Below are positions 48,060-58,500 of a DNA stretch of 58,500 bases, one piece after another (position 1 is the first letter of the stretch; each line of letters begins with the position of its first letter). The translations under genes and the position numbers were made by a program. The stretch is from Apostichopus japonicus (lineage: Eukaryota > Echinodermata > Holothuroidea > Aspidochirotida > Stichopodidae). The stretch spans positions 4,484,001 to 4,542,500 of the forward strand of contig NC_092572.1 in the NCBI RefSeq assembly GCF_037975245.1, read 5' to 3'. The notes beneath the pieces are model-generated. The model was given only the letters and a program-made list of their open reading frames with translations. It had not been told where the DNA came from and made no database searches.

Positions 48060-49927
48060 AAAATCACTGAAATTCCTTTATTTATTATTTCTCCGACGGA
48101 ACTGAAATTGCTTCAAACCAAGAATTAAAATCAACATAAAATCGTAGACGAAAGAGCTGTTAACTTTAACATAGAAATTGACTCCTGCGAAAACAGTCAA
48201 CCTCAATGTCAAAAATCATTCTTTGAAAAAAAGGTTAAAAAAAAAACAAAATCCCCCAAAACTAACAAGGTTATTCCGTAATATTAATTTCCTGTCTTCA
48301 TTGCTGTCTTCATTATTACACAAGCATTCGGATAAAAAATAATTTAAAAATTGCTTTTAGCTATCCTTCCATGCTTACTCAGTTAGTGTGAAACATCCCA
48401 TACTTGAAATTGTCAACCGAACAAAAAAAGATCTTTCACGAGCATTTCCGAACAAGGCAATATTTTTTCGTCAATGTCATAAAGAAGATTTTTAATTTGT
48501 TGATGAGGCTATTTTCGAGTTCAAGAATTCCTTGGTTATTACTAGAATTAAGTTTACTGTATAAACTTAATGTAATATATTAATGAATTCTCAAATCGCC
48601 CTCCAATGTACAATAGCTGTAGGAGATTTCGCTGATCGGCGAGTCCTCGATGGTAAACTAGTGACAAATGAATCCGTAACTGATGAAAATTAACTATTTA
48701 TTCCCCTCTGCAAAAAAAAACTTAAGAAAGAAGAAAAGGCAATGAATTAAGCTCAACCAAATTGAAAGTCACGTGAGGCAAAGCCCCTGCAGCTAACCAA
48801 TACACAGATAAACACACGATTGAACACACAATAATCCAGCCGCGTGTTCGCATGAACATAAAAATAAGTAAATATATAAATAGTAAATAACGATTTTTTT
48901 TCCCCTTCAACTTATCACGTGTGAATATTCATTATATTATGTTCGGTCGTCGATATTTCTGCAGCTTTTTTGTTTCTCGGCATGTTTTATTGAAGAAAAA
49001 CAAATCCTCTCCAATATGAAATGTTTATATTTTTTCTCCAAAGCCACACGGTAATTAAGATGGGTAACTAATTCCGAACTGTGAATTTAATAAATTACAC
49101 ATATGGACAGATGGTTTGTTACTCCGAAAACTGAGGAGGTATTAAGACAGATGAATCGGGTAGATTTGTCAACGATATTTTAATGTGATATACAGAATAC
49201 TCCGTTGTAAATTTCACGAGGCAAACACAGAGTACATATACAAGCATATGAATGAAACTCGCGCTACATTGTCCTATTATGTGAGAATCAACTTCATGTA
49301 AATGCTTTTAACCGCACGGAATACTAATCACGATTATGCTTGACAAACTGTGATATTTTGCCTCCATGTTTCGATTGGACATGAATAGACACGTGACTGA
49401 AAGTACAGCATGGTCGGTATAATGTTTGAATCCAATAACACATTATGCCATTTATATCGACATAGTGAATTGAATGAAATCTACCATCCGTCCACCTTAA
49501 CATTTTATCCGTTCCAGTTCGGATGATAGTCGCCAGTTAGACCTGAACGAGAAAGACTATGCTAATTTCCATATACATATTGTTCCTTTGGCACTGATAA
49601 AAAAATATTAAAATATCCGACAAATTATTGACTACGTACGAAATACTCCACTTTGACCGAAAATGGGGTTTGTTTCTGTCAAACTGTCCACTGTATGTGC
49701 GATTATACTATTGTTAAAGAAAATAAAAACTCTGCAATGGCAGCATAGGCTGTGGTCTGGTCTAGCGCTACCAATTAAAATGCCTAAATTTCAAATAAGT
49801 TCTTGAATCACGTTTCTGTGATAGCTGTTCTCTTGCTTGTATATAGCTTCCATTGACTATAACAGACTAAGACAAACATTATCTCTATGTGCATGGATAT
49901 GTATATGAACTAAAACTGCAGTCGTAG

Positions 49928-49930
<3 letters not shown>
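48060..49930. other. No gene seen; region upstream of predicted exon 1
   Basis: AT-rich. The sGC promoter would be expected near 48000-49000, but no clear core promoter could be singled out. Confidence 0.5.
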
Positions 49931-49991
<61 letters not shown>

Positions 49992-50070
49992 TTATATGTA
50001 TATATATATAATTATATATATATATATGTATATATATATAATTATATATATAAATATAAATATATATATG
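49931..50070. repeat. (TA)n microsatellite
   Basis: About 140 bp of TA with GTATA and AATTA interruptions, followed by a C/G-rich tract to 50125. Confidence 0.97.
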
Positions 50071-51937
50071 AGGGGGTGGGGACTGGGTAGAGGAAGCCCC
50101 CGCCCCCTCCACCCCCCACCCCCTCCAAAAAAAACGTTATAACGTGCGAAACGATACGAAAGAATTTTGCTAGCCAAAAAGTCAAATGATTGAGCCAGAT
50201 GGGATATACACCGCCATGTTTTTTTAGAACCTTTTAACTGAAAGAAGATAAAGTGATTTATAGGTGAGTTGCTGACGTCATACATGGACTTGCTCAAGTC
50301 GTTGACCAAAGCATCTCTAAGACAAAGGCATAATGAATATCGCTGGGTCAGTTTATTGCTTTCAGTCATGAAACCCCCCCCCCCCCTCCAACCATCCTAA
50401 GTAATTTGGATATTAAATTATGATGATTGATCATATTTAAGATAAAATTATATTCTTAAGATAAATCGTAATAATATTAGCCAAAATTATTTGTTCAACT
50501 TCAAAAAATTCGGATGAAATCTGAGGTTACTGCTCATTGGTTCTTTAACGTCAATCGCTTCAACTAAGTTTCTTCTTCTTTTTACTCGTGGTTGGTTTTC
50601 TTCAGTTATTGTAGCGAAGGAGTTAGACAAACAAAGAAACAAAAATAACACAATTTATGACTGTTAATAAATGCAATCAACTTGAGACGGTTGAAATTCG
50701 CAAACAACATGAAAATTATTATTGCAACCATAAAATGCGAACGAATTGATAATTTGATTGATGATCATTTATGTAAGGGAACTACAGAAAGACAATAATA
50801 TATAATACTTCCAAATTAGCCACAAAAACTCTAAGAACGCATTAACCAAAGTATCGCAGTATTTACAAAATTAATTAAACATATTCCTTTCCAAAAAAAA
50901 TAATAATAATAATCATATAAACGTGTAAGTTAAAGTAAAACATAAATAAAATACCGCGAGGAAACATTAAATTGTTATTTTTAAAATAAAAATTCTAAAA
51001 ATTAATATTTATCAAAACAGAACCATTTTTCTCTCAAAATGGCTTATCCTATACTTGACTGGTAAAGCATTGCACTGTCAATTGGCCAATCGATTTGATT
51101 AAACATTTGAAAATTTACACACAATTCGATGCGAACGTTATTATTGCTATTATATTTGCAACATAAAAATGCTATGCACAGACTTGTGGGTAGCGAGTCC
51201 ATATTTGGTACTCATATAATTCAGCATATGTTATACGAGTGCTCGTGTACTCGACCTCGTCCGCTGAGTACACTTACGCAGAGCAGTGGTTGTGAATATA
51301 TTCAGTTTTATGATTTTTATTTTCTTTTAATTTCTTTTATTTTCTTTTTGTTTTATTTTTTGGAAGATTTATTTTTTGTATTTTTTTCATGATTTTTATG
51401 ATTGAATATATTTATAATTGTGAATATATTTTATAATATAAGAGGAATATTGTAATAAGATGTACCCATCCTCGCACTTATATAGCTGCGAAATAGTATT
51501 GGTACTTACAATAAGAGGAATTCTGTTTGTAGATAAGTAACTGAACATTCATATTTTGCAGAAAAGAAAAGCGAATTGAAAGAAAAAAATGTCTCATTCA
51601 TGTCAGTTTTGGTTCTAATATGCTTTCACGTAGAAAAAAAAACTTACATTACTTCTCAAGACTCGACAGAAAATAGTCCAGAAACGTGCCTCCTGCTCAT
51701 TCTTTCATTTGGTATTAGTAAACATGAGGCACATAGACATGTATACTCTACAAACAAGATGTTACTGACAAAATCACGATTGGTTCTCTCTATAGCAGAT
51801 TGGATAATTTCCTAAATAGAGAAAGAGAAAGACGTATTTAAAGGAATAAACTACACGACACTTCTGGGAGAACACAGGGCAAATGCGCACATCACACGCA
51901 TTCAATTCGGTGGTATAATACTATCCCTTTAAATCAC
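50071..51937. other. No gene seen
   Basis: G/C-rich tract to about 50125, C run at 50376, then AT-rich sequence; the open frames at 51129 and 51576 carry no recognised motif. Confidence 0.55.
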
Positions 51938-52249
51938 CAAATACACACAGAGAACACAGTAACTATATAAATGTTAGTGTTTTGTACCACAGTAAAAACT
52001 GGATTGTGCTATAAATCGGTAGCATTTGCTTATATAGGATTACAGTATTAGAACCGAGGATACGTGTAATCCCAACAAATCCAGTTTGATGAATTTGTTT
52101 GAATTACACATATCCTTAGTTCTTACTGTATAATCCTAATAGCACATGCTATACCGATTTATCAGAATTTGTCAGCACAATTTCAGTTTTTACTGTGGTT
52201 ACAAAACTTTAACATTTACAGTACTTTAATCTCTGTAGTGTGAATCGGT
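51938..52249. mobile_element. Palindromic MITE, copy 1, about 310 bp
   Basis: Left and right halves are inverted repeats almost to the centre, with ends like ACACACAGAGAACACAG and CTCTGTAGTGTGAATCGG. The folded RNA or DNA strand would be a long hairpin. A shorter relative lies at 56891-57010. Confidence 0.75.
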
Positions 52250-53846
52250 CGTTTAAATTGTTACTTTCAGCCACTTGACTAATCCATTAAATATTCTCAC
52301 ATATATACCTGTACAGCAGTCATGCTAACAGAGAGATTCAACTATTACTCTCTTCCTACAACTAACAACATATTTCACCGGTTAACAGTGCAATGTACAA
52401 GCAGTTTCTGTGTTCCTCACATATTTTTAATGCAATCCTTTTGGACCGAGTATTTTTTTTTTAAAGTTCATCGCGGTTCCTGGTGCGATTTTGGTGAAGG
52501 CAAGCCTGACGAGAGAGGGTGTTGTCGGAGGGAGTGGCTGTAACTATGGAACCCGGAGTCAATTAGGGACCATCGGAAATATGGAGGATGGGGGGGGGGG
52601 GGGAGGGAGGCGAGAAAATATATTTGGATACAAAACAGCGTGTTTTCAATTTCATAATTTGCTTAGGGGGAAAATGAAGATGGCAAAAACAGGAGGGTCC
52701 AATGACATAAATGTCCTTGGGGCCTAACCTGGCCCTCCACGCATCTGTTTGGTTTAAGGAACCCAATGATCCTACTTAGGTATTTTTTTTTTGTATTTTA
52801 GATTCCCCTGCAACAAGAAGGAACTTGCGAAGACGCCATCATTGGCTTATCAAAGCCGCAAGCTGACCGAAGTCAGTCTCTTAGATTCATATTTAACGTC
52901 CATGATTATGAATTGTCAATTGTCAACAAATCTGTTACTGGACGACATATGTTAATCTTGGAGTGATTTTAATTCTCCCTTCAATATAACAGTCCCTACC
53001 ATTGTGGCATTGTGTGCAAATTCCGTATAAACTCTAGATAGAAAATACAAATGTATATTATCCCTTCAAGATATTATTCGTCACGCATTATAGTTTCTCC
53101 TATCATGTCTGTAATTACTCTGTCGTTACAAGATTTGCAACCGTTGAATATTTATTGATTTTTATAAACGTGTTTTTTTTCCCTTCAAATTTTGTTTCTT
53201 TTTAACTTTTCCCTCTTTTGTTTGTCACACGAACAATTTTCAAGAATCAAACAAAATTGACAAGAACTTGCTAAAGAATTTCATTTTGTTCAGTCCTTAT
53301 TAAATACAAGATGAATATTTGACATTTTTATGCTTACGTTTTAGCAATATTTTAGCAGTACAAGGTCGCACCTGGCAAGTGACAACCGCGTATAATTCAC
53401 TGTTTATATTCAAATGTTGTTATTCGTGCACACTGTAAAAAACGTATATGAGAGACCTCATTTATACACAAAACAGAACGATTTTTTCAACTAAAAACTA
53501 AAAAGCATTTTATCGATAATTATTTGCTCTTTGAAGGTCGTCCGATGGAGGAAAATGAAATAATATACCAGTGAAGGAGTACAAAAACTGGTAAAAATCC
53601 AAGAGATGATTTACTTAAAATCGTTCCTTAAAAGGCAGGCAGAAGTAGGCCTATATTTGAGATGAATTGAATTTATTTTCTACATTCCATTATTTTACAT
53701 TTTGAACAGTTTAGGATAAATATAGATGGTATCAAATACAATAAACAGTAAATATAGAGTATTGAAATAATATATATGTGAGATGGAAGTAGAGGAACCA
53801 GAAATAAGTGGATACTTTTCTGGTCTGGTCCCTTTGTAACAAAGAA
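52250..53846. other. No gene seen apart from the SINE copy
   Basis: Contains a G run at 52590 and the headless SINE; otherwise AT-rich sequence. Confidence 0.55.
52788..52966 (-). mobile_element. Second copy of the same SINE, lacking the tRNA head
   Basis: Read on the minus strand it follows the body of the 31694 copy from CACTCCAAGATTAA to the A-rich tail, with the CTGAC-TTCG-GTCAG hairpin intact. Homology stops just at the 3' edge of the tRNA-like head. Confidence 0.83.
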
Positions 53847-53998
53847 AAATAAAACTGAACACGTTTCGTTCTAAAGTAGGCCTATATTAAACTATTTGAT
53901 GCTTCAATGTAGCAGCCTACTGTGTTTGCAAGTCAACTACATTTTCTGTGAGTTTAATATAGGCCTACTTTAGAACGAAAACATGTTCAGTTTGATTT
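53847..53998. repeat. 152-bp inverted repeat (foldback hairpin)
   Basis: Arms of about 39 bases (53855-53893 and 53951-53990) are nearly perfect inverted copies through CTAAAGTAGGCCTATATTAA. An inner pair AATGTAG/CTACATT extends the stem into the loop. It may be a small MITE or a precursor-like hairpin. Confidence 0.8.
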
Positions 53999-54176
53999 TG
54001 AATCACTAAAAGAATAGTTAAATAATAGTAATAATCTAAATATAAAATTTAGGAAATATCGGTACTTTATTCATTCTCTAGACAAATATACAAAATTAGC
54101 AATTATTGGCTTTCAGAACACTTTGAAAGTAGATCAAAGTTATCATCCAGTTGGGAGAATTTTGTAATGCTAAATT

Positions 54177-54434
54177 CCACTCTATACTGTTCTCGTAAAT
54201 CACGCTTCAAAGCACTCGTACTAACAGTATGAACAGCTCCTAACCTTGATCTGATTCTAATGCTAGTACGACTGTATACTATCCTATCGTATCATGCTTC
54301 AGGCACTCGTATACACAGTATGAACAGTTCCTCTTTATCTGATTCTTAAGCTAGTACCACTCTATACTGTCCTCTCATATCACGCTTCAAAGCACTCGTA
54401 CTGACAGTATGAACAGTTCCTAATCTTTGATCTG
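54177..54434. repeat. Three tandem copies of a unit of about 92 bp
   Basis: CACTCTATACTGT, CTTCAAAGCACTCGTACT and CAGTATGAACAG recur three times; the middle copy is the most diverged. Confidence 0.85.
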
Positions 54435-56397
54435 ATAGAAACCTGATATTCATATTATGCTCATACTGTCAGTATACAAGTGCTTTGAATGGAGACATAA
54501 AGAAGAACAGTGTAGAAAGTATCTTCCCAAATGGGTGACGTTTATACCAAACCTCATTTGCATAACTGAGGATAAGGCGTGGTCAGAATTTGTCGTCGTC
54601 ATCCAATGATTGGGCCTTGAGTATACCAGCTGATTGTATCCAATCTGTAAGAGGGCGTGTCTCTGTACAATGTGCGGCTATATTCGGACCATATACTTTT
54701 GATGAGGCGGAGGGGGGGGGGGCCGAGGGGGTGGGGATATTATGACGTAATAGTAAGTAGAGACAGACCAAACTTAAATTCAGAAGTATGGTAAGTCCGT
54801 ACTCCTGCTCCTATTGTAGCAAAGTGTACCAAAGTTTGCTCCATGATTGATTTTTCGATTAAAATCTCATCCTTTGAAAGAAAAGAATATTTTCTGAAGT
54901 CGTGTTCTCGTCAACAACTGTCATAACCCATCTGACCACAATGGTATATCAGGTCCTGTTCATTACTATCACGAAACACTGATATTTGAACTCATGTCAT
55001 GTATTGCTATTCCTGTTTAATTAATGAAGATGTAAAAATTCTTCGAAGCATATAATCTCAGTCCAGACGTCACAAAATGCTTCGACTAATACGATTAGTC
55101 GATAACTTTTCCCATATACAATTTATTTCCCATTTGGCGTTCCAAAAGAAAGAAGGTCGCCATATAATTCTCTTGGGGGACATCGATCGTGAACAAACAC
55201 AAGGAACTGTTTCTCTTTTGTAATATAAACAAGCAATCTACAAATCCATTACTAAATTACAAATTTGATATTAACTGATTAGGAGTTAATTGGGTCATAT
55301 CTTGATCATTTTTACTAAATTACCGTATATCTGATATTTCCTTTGTTGATTCCAAACCAAATGACCTCACCATTATAATCTCATAGTTATACTAATTGAC
55401 TTTGTCCTCCTGTATCAGTGGTTGGAATTTTGTCCCTGCAATTTTCTTTCTTTCCTGTTTACTTTTCTCTTACAAAATTTCGTTAACTAAATCTTCAAGT
55501 AACATTTTATTATTCATGTTAGTCTCAAGGGACGTAATACATATTCAAACACATTAATTCCCCAATTTAGGGCATTTCAGATCCGTATCAAAAAAGACTA
55601 AAGACCTTTTAGAAACATCTTCAAGAAATTTGCGACAATTTCGTTGTCCCAGAGGGTTAGGGCAAAATGCTCCAAAGGAATCTTGGATAAAACCAATTGA
55701 CAACGTTTTTATCTGATGACCCATTTTTGGTCTTTTTTCAGCACCTTTGAGGACATCGTGTCTGACGACCTTTAACATAAATGATATATCCCCACTTCAT
55801 GACTTTCAATAATGTTCATTGTTATTCATAAATCTTTCAGAAAATTGGGTTAATTTTACTCCCACTGGTACATGAATCCCCAAAAGAGATTATTACCCAA
55901 GGAAGTCCCCGAACAGAGTTGTTGTCTATATAAAAAAAAAAGTCAATCATTTTCATCATTTATAATTGCATGAATAACTTTTTCCCTTATGTAATTCAGT
56001 CTTCATCAGTTCGCTTGTACTAGCAATGAATATTTAAACAGAAATTGGGAAATTGAAAGGATTATGAATGTGGGTCGTGTATATATGAAATGTTACTTTT
56101 TCCATCATAATAATCATAATTAGAATGAGCATTCAGTTTTGTTAACGATAGTTTCACAAATGATTCTTGAAACAGCGGTTTGCTTGAATCAGCAGTTTAA
56201 GGATTATAGTTTCCATATCTTAATCCACTCTGAACATAAAACTCTTTGTAAAAATTCGAAATAGCTCTAAATTAAAACTTATCTGAATGTGACTCAGAGT
56301 TTCGAATGGAAATGCGGTATTTTTCTCTCTCGGTAAATTTGCAATATTTGTCTGAAGTTTTACTTTGATCAGTAAAAATGTTGTGTAAAAGTAAGTT
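54435..56397. other. No recognised gene
   Basis: A 74-codon minus-strand frame at 55554-55778 (contains SFGAFCPNPLGQRNC) has protein-like composition but no splice context or family that I recognise. G run at 54709. Confidence 0.5.
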
Positions 56398-56438
56398 GGC
56401 CTGACGTTTCGATCCTAGCAGGATCTTCTTCAAAGGCT
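56398..56438 (-). ncRNA. Decayed hammerhead-like motif of Penelope-element type
   Basis: On the minus strand GCCT, a UUGAAGA-like core, stem II GATCC/GGATC with loop TGCTA, then GAAACGTC and AGGC. Stem I GCCT/AGGC and stem II pair well, but the core differs from CUGAUGA (C3 changed), so cleavage is doubtful. Such motifs are known from the terminal repeats of Penelope-like retroelements; no Penelope coding sequence is visible nearby. Confidence 0.5.
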
Positions 56439-56890
56439 AAATGACAAGTAACAGTTCAAATGTTATAATATTTATATCAATACCAGGTGTTTTTGGTAAA
56501 ATTGTTGCATGATAATAACACTTTCAGAGGGTTGTAATTCACATTCCTTTAATTATTATCTATTTAGTGTGTTAATTATGCTGTGTACATCTTGTGTTTC
56601 TCTTCGAGCAATTTATAGCACTGGTATGTTAATCTTTTAGTTTTCTTTAAGTTCCATCGATATGGAACGCCAAACGAGCACACGAGATACGTTGACGTGC
56701 TGAAAGATATGTCCATACTGAAAAGTGATACGGTGTTTTGTACAAGTAAGTGGACATACTCTGACACATTATTTGATGTACTACACTGATTATGTTCATA
56801 TTCTAACCTAGAAACGTTGCTGTACTATGCTGGTATTTCAATGTACGGGGTCAATTTGTTACCTATTCTCATATATACATTCTTAGACAG

Positions 56891-57010
56891 CCGATTCACA
56901 CAGAGATTGCAGTAACTACTGTAACTACCGATTTATAGCACGATCCGGTTTTTACTGTGATACAAAACTTTAAGATTTACAGTAGGTAACTGTGTTCTCT
57001 GTGTGTATCG
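56891..57010. mobile_element. Palindromic MITE, copy 2, about 120 bp
   Basis: Ends CCGATTCACACAGAGA and TCTCTGTGTGTATCGGG. The inner parts (CAGTAACTACTG, ACAAAACTTTAAGATTTACAG) match copy 1, so this is an internally deleted family member. Confidence 0.72.
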
Positions 57011-58460
57011 GGTAGCTCAGGCGTATATGATGATACCTGAAGGGAACACAACGCTCTCGGTTATGTGGTTCGCAAGTAAAAGAGATTGAGCAAATTACAT
57101 CATCAATCATAACGCACGCAATGAAAAAAGTGGGCGTGTTCAAGTTCTATGCGATGTGCAATTTACATACATACATTACACATCATACATATTGATTGCA
57201 CTTTACATTGTATACAGCGTAGCACACCATAACAACTCCCTGGTAAAACGTATGAGTTCATATAAGCACAGCCTATCACTTTACATCACTAACATATATC
57301 TCATTACATCATCACGTCTTGTGAGCCTGTTATCGTTCAATACATCAGTTACACGTTAATGATACGTACGAGCTGGAACCCCCCCCCCCCCCTCCTCCCC
57401 GCAACCCACCCACCCCCTTGTATCTATCTTTTCTCGGCCTCAAGGCCTACGGTAAAAAGTTGTTAGATTTGGTTTAGTTTCAAGAAGCTGACGATCAAGC
57501 ACATAATACTTTGGTTTTAAACTCGTGCGATTTTATTTTTTTAAATTCCCATGACATCAACTTTATCATGAAATTTTAAAATGTCTACCCGCAAGACAAT
57601 GAAATTCATTAGCAGAGAGTATAAAAATAGATGACCATATTCTAAGTGGTGCATTACAGTATTTTCCCCCTTTTTTTCATCCATGTGAAGTTTTAAGTTC
57701 AGCCAAGGTGAAGCTATCAACTAACAAATTTCCTTTTTATCCATCAGCTAAGCTAGACGCAAGGTTAATTAAACTCTGGCCTTTGGGAGAGGTTGTCCTT
57801 GGAGCCAGACGAAAGTCATTAAAATTAACATTATCAACGTCATAATATCCCTCTTTCCAAAAATGGTGGAACACTACGTCAAGCAGACGAAACCTTGGGG
57901 TTGCATGTTGCGTTGTTTATAATATTTTTGTTAAGACATTTTAAAATATGGTACATTTTCCAGGAGAAATTCGAAATTCTGTGCTGTTAAAGATACTAAT
58001 TTTGTGATGTGGAGGTCGAAAATGTTGACTTTGACAAACTCCTACTTAGACGATCAATAAGCTCGTGCATTGATTAATTCAAGAATGATATCACTTAATC
58101 TTAAAAATTTGTGAATATTATGCGAAATACAACATTTGTGTCCAAAGAGGTATTTGCATAACAATAAAGCTCAAAAGTGGGGACGTTTGACAAATTTTAT
58201 AGCTTCACATAAAAAAAAAAAACATTTTGTGAAAATGATGTAGAAAAGAAGTCCCTAATGTCAGAGACACAACAGTAGTTATTCTGAACTATTTATAATA
58301 GGTAAATGTATTGTTTTTAAGTAACTGAAAGTCTCACTGTCGATTAACGAAAACTGGGAGTGAGACAAATTAGAAAGCTGACCTATTTCCTCACTTCATT
58401 AATTAGCTGTTATTTCGTCTTTCACCTACTTTTCATTGTTTTTAAGTCTCCAATGAGCAC
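57011..58460. other. No gene seen
   Basis: AT-rich sequence with a C run at 57380. Confidence 0.5.
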
Positions 58461-58464
58461 TCAC

Positions 58465-58500
58465 CAAAGACTGGAAGTTTTTTCACTGTTCTTGATTTTC
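58465..58500 (-). CDS. Possible exon edge of a neighbouring gene, cut by the window
   Basis: On the minus strand the sequence runs in two open frames (for example KSRTVKKLPVF) up to a strong donor GTGAGT at 58464-58459. It could be an upstream 5' exon of the sGC gene or an exon of another gene. Only 36 bases are visible, so no product can be named. Confidence 0.2.

Noticed and set aside
49885-50369. Open frames over the second TA tract
   Set aside because: Low-complexity translation, no motif.
55554-55778. 74-codon minus-strand frame with protein-like composition
   Set aside because: No family recognised, no convincing splice sites; kept only as a note in the regional entry.

Overview
This window looks like AT-rich intergenic and intronic DNA from an invertebrate metazoan, probably a deuterostome such as an echinoderm or hemichordate. 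That is inference from three things: small exons with GT/AG splice sites in a soluble guanylate cyclase beta-2-type gene, a metazoan-type initiator tRNA, and a mix of LINE, DIRS-like, hAT, SINE and hammerhead-bearing repeats. It is not bacterial. Almost all short open frames in it are chance.

Layout. (1) Positions 1-7,870 are a transposon graveyard. A decayed tyrosine-recombinase (DIRS-like) retroelement on the minus strand is interrupted, near the start of its reverse transcriptase, by an L1/Tx1-like LINE on the plus strand (about 2,402-5,878) that lacks both ends. (2) Positions 7,870-11,900 hold no gene that I can see. (3) Positions 11,978-34,609, and with a predicted start exon to about 47,992, hold one minus-strand gene. 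I reconstruct 12 coding exons (exon 1 predicted) whose phases all agree: 2,241 nt, 746 codons plus stop. The product is a soluble guanylate cyclase with H-NOX heme domain, HNOBA/PAS-like region, signalling coiled coil, complete class III cyclase domain and a C-terminal CaaX box (CTLL). It carries both metal aspartates, both guanine-selecting residues and the catalytic Asn/Arg in one chain, so it could work as a homodimer. It is closest to the beta-2 type (GUCY1B2). (4) Positions 38,660-45,953 hold 35 tandem initiator tRNA-Met genes at a 212-bp period, on the same strand as the cyclase gene and, if exon 1 is right, inside its 13.4-kb first intron. Nineteen copies are identical in the tRNA part. 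Five have changed anticodons (three AAU, two CGU) and others have T-stem or T-loop damage. Shared variants show block duplications by unequal exchange. (5) Positions 48,000-58,500 hold repeats, foldback elements and perhaps an exon edge of a neighbouring gene at the extreme right.

The most unusual small element is a 142-bp unit at 24,628-24,769 in intron 6. It has perfect 11-bp inverted ends, perfect Pol III A and B boxes, a complete type I hammerhead ribozyme and a T5 terminator: apparently a tRNA-promoter-driven self-cleaving RNA unit. A second, decayed hammerhead-like motif of the Penelope-element type lies at 56,398-56,438 on the minus strand. Other structure includes two hAT MITEs with 8-bp target duplications, a two-copy tRNA-derived SINE family, a two-copy palindromic MITE family, a 1-kb purine/pyrimidine tract able to form G-quadruplexes in the cyclase pre-mRNA, and a tandem duplication that copied the splice acceptor and first codons of the cyclase metal-binding exon into the neighbouring intron.
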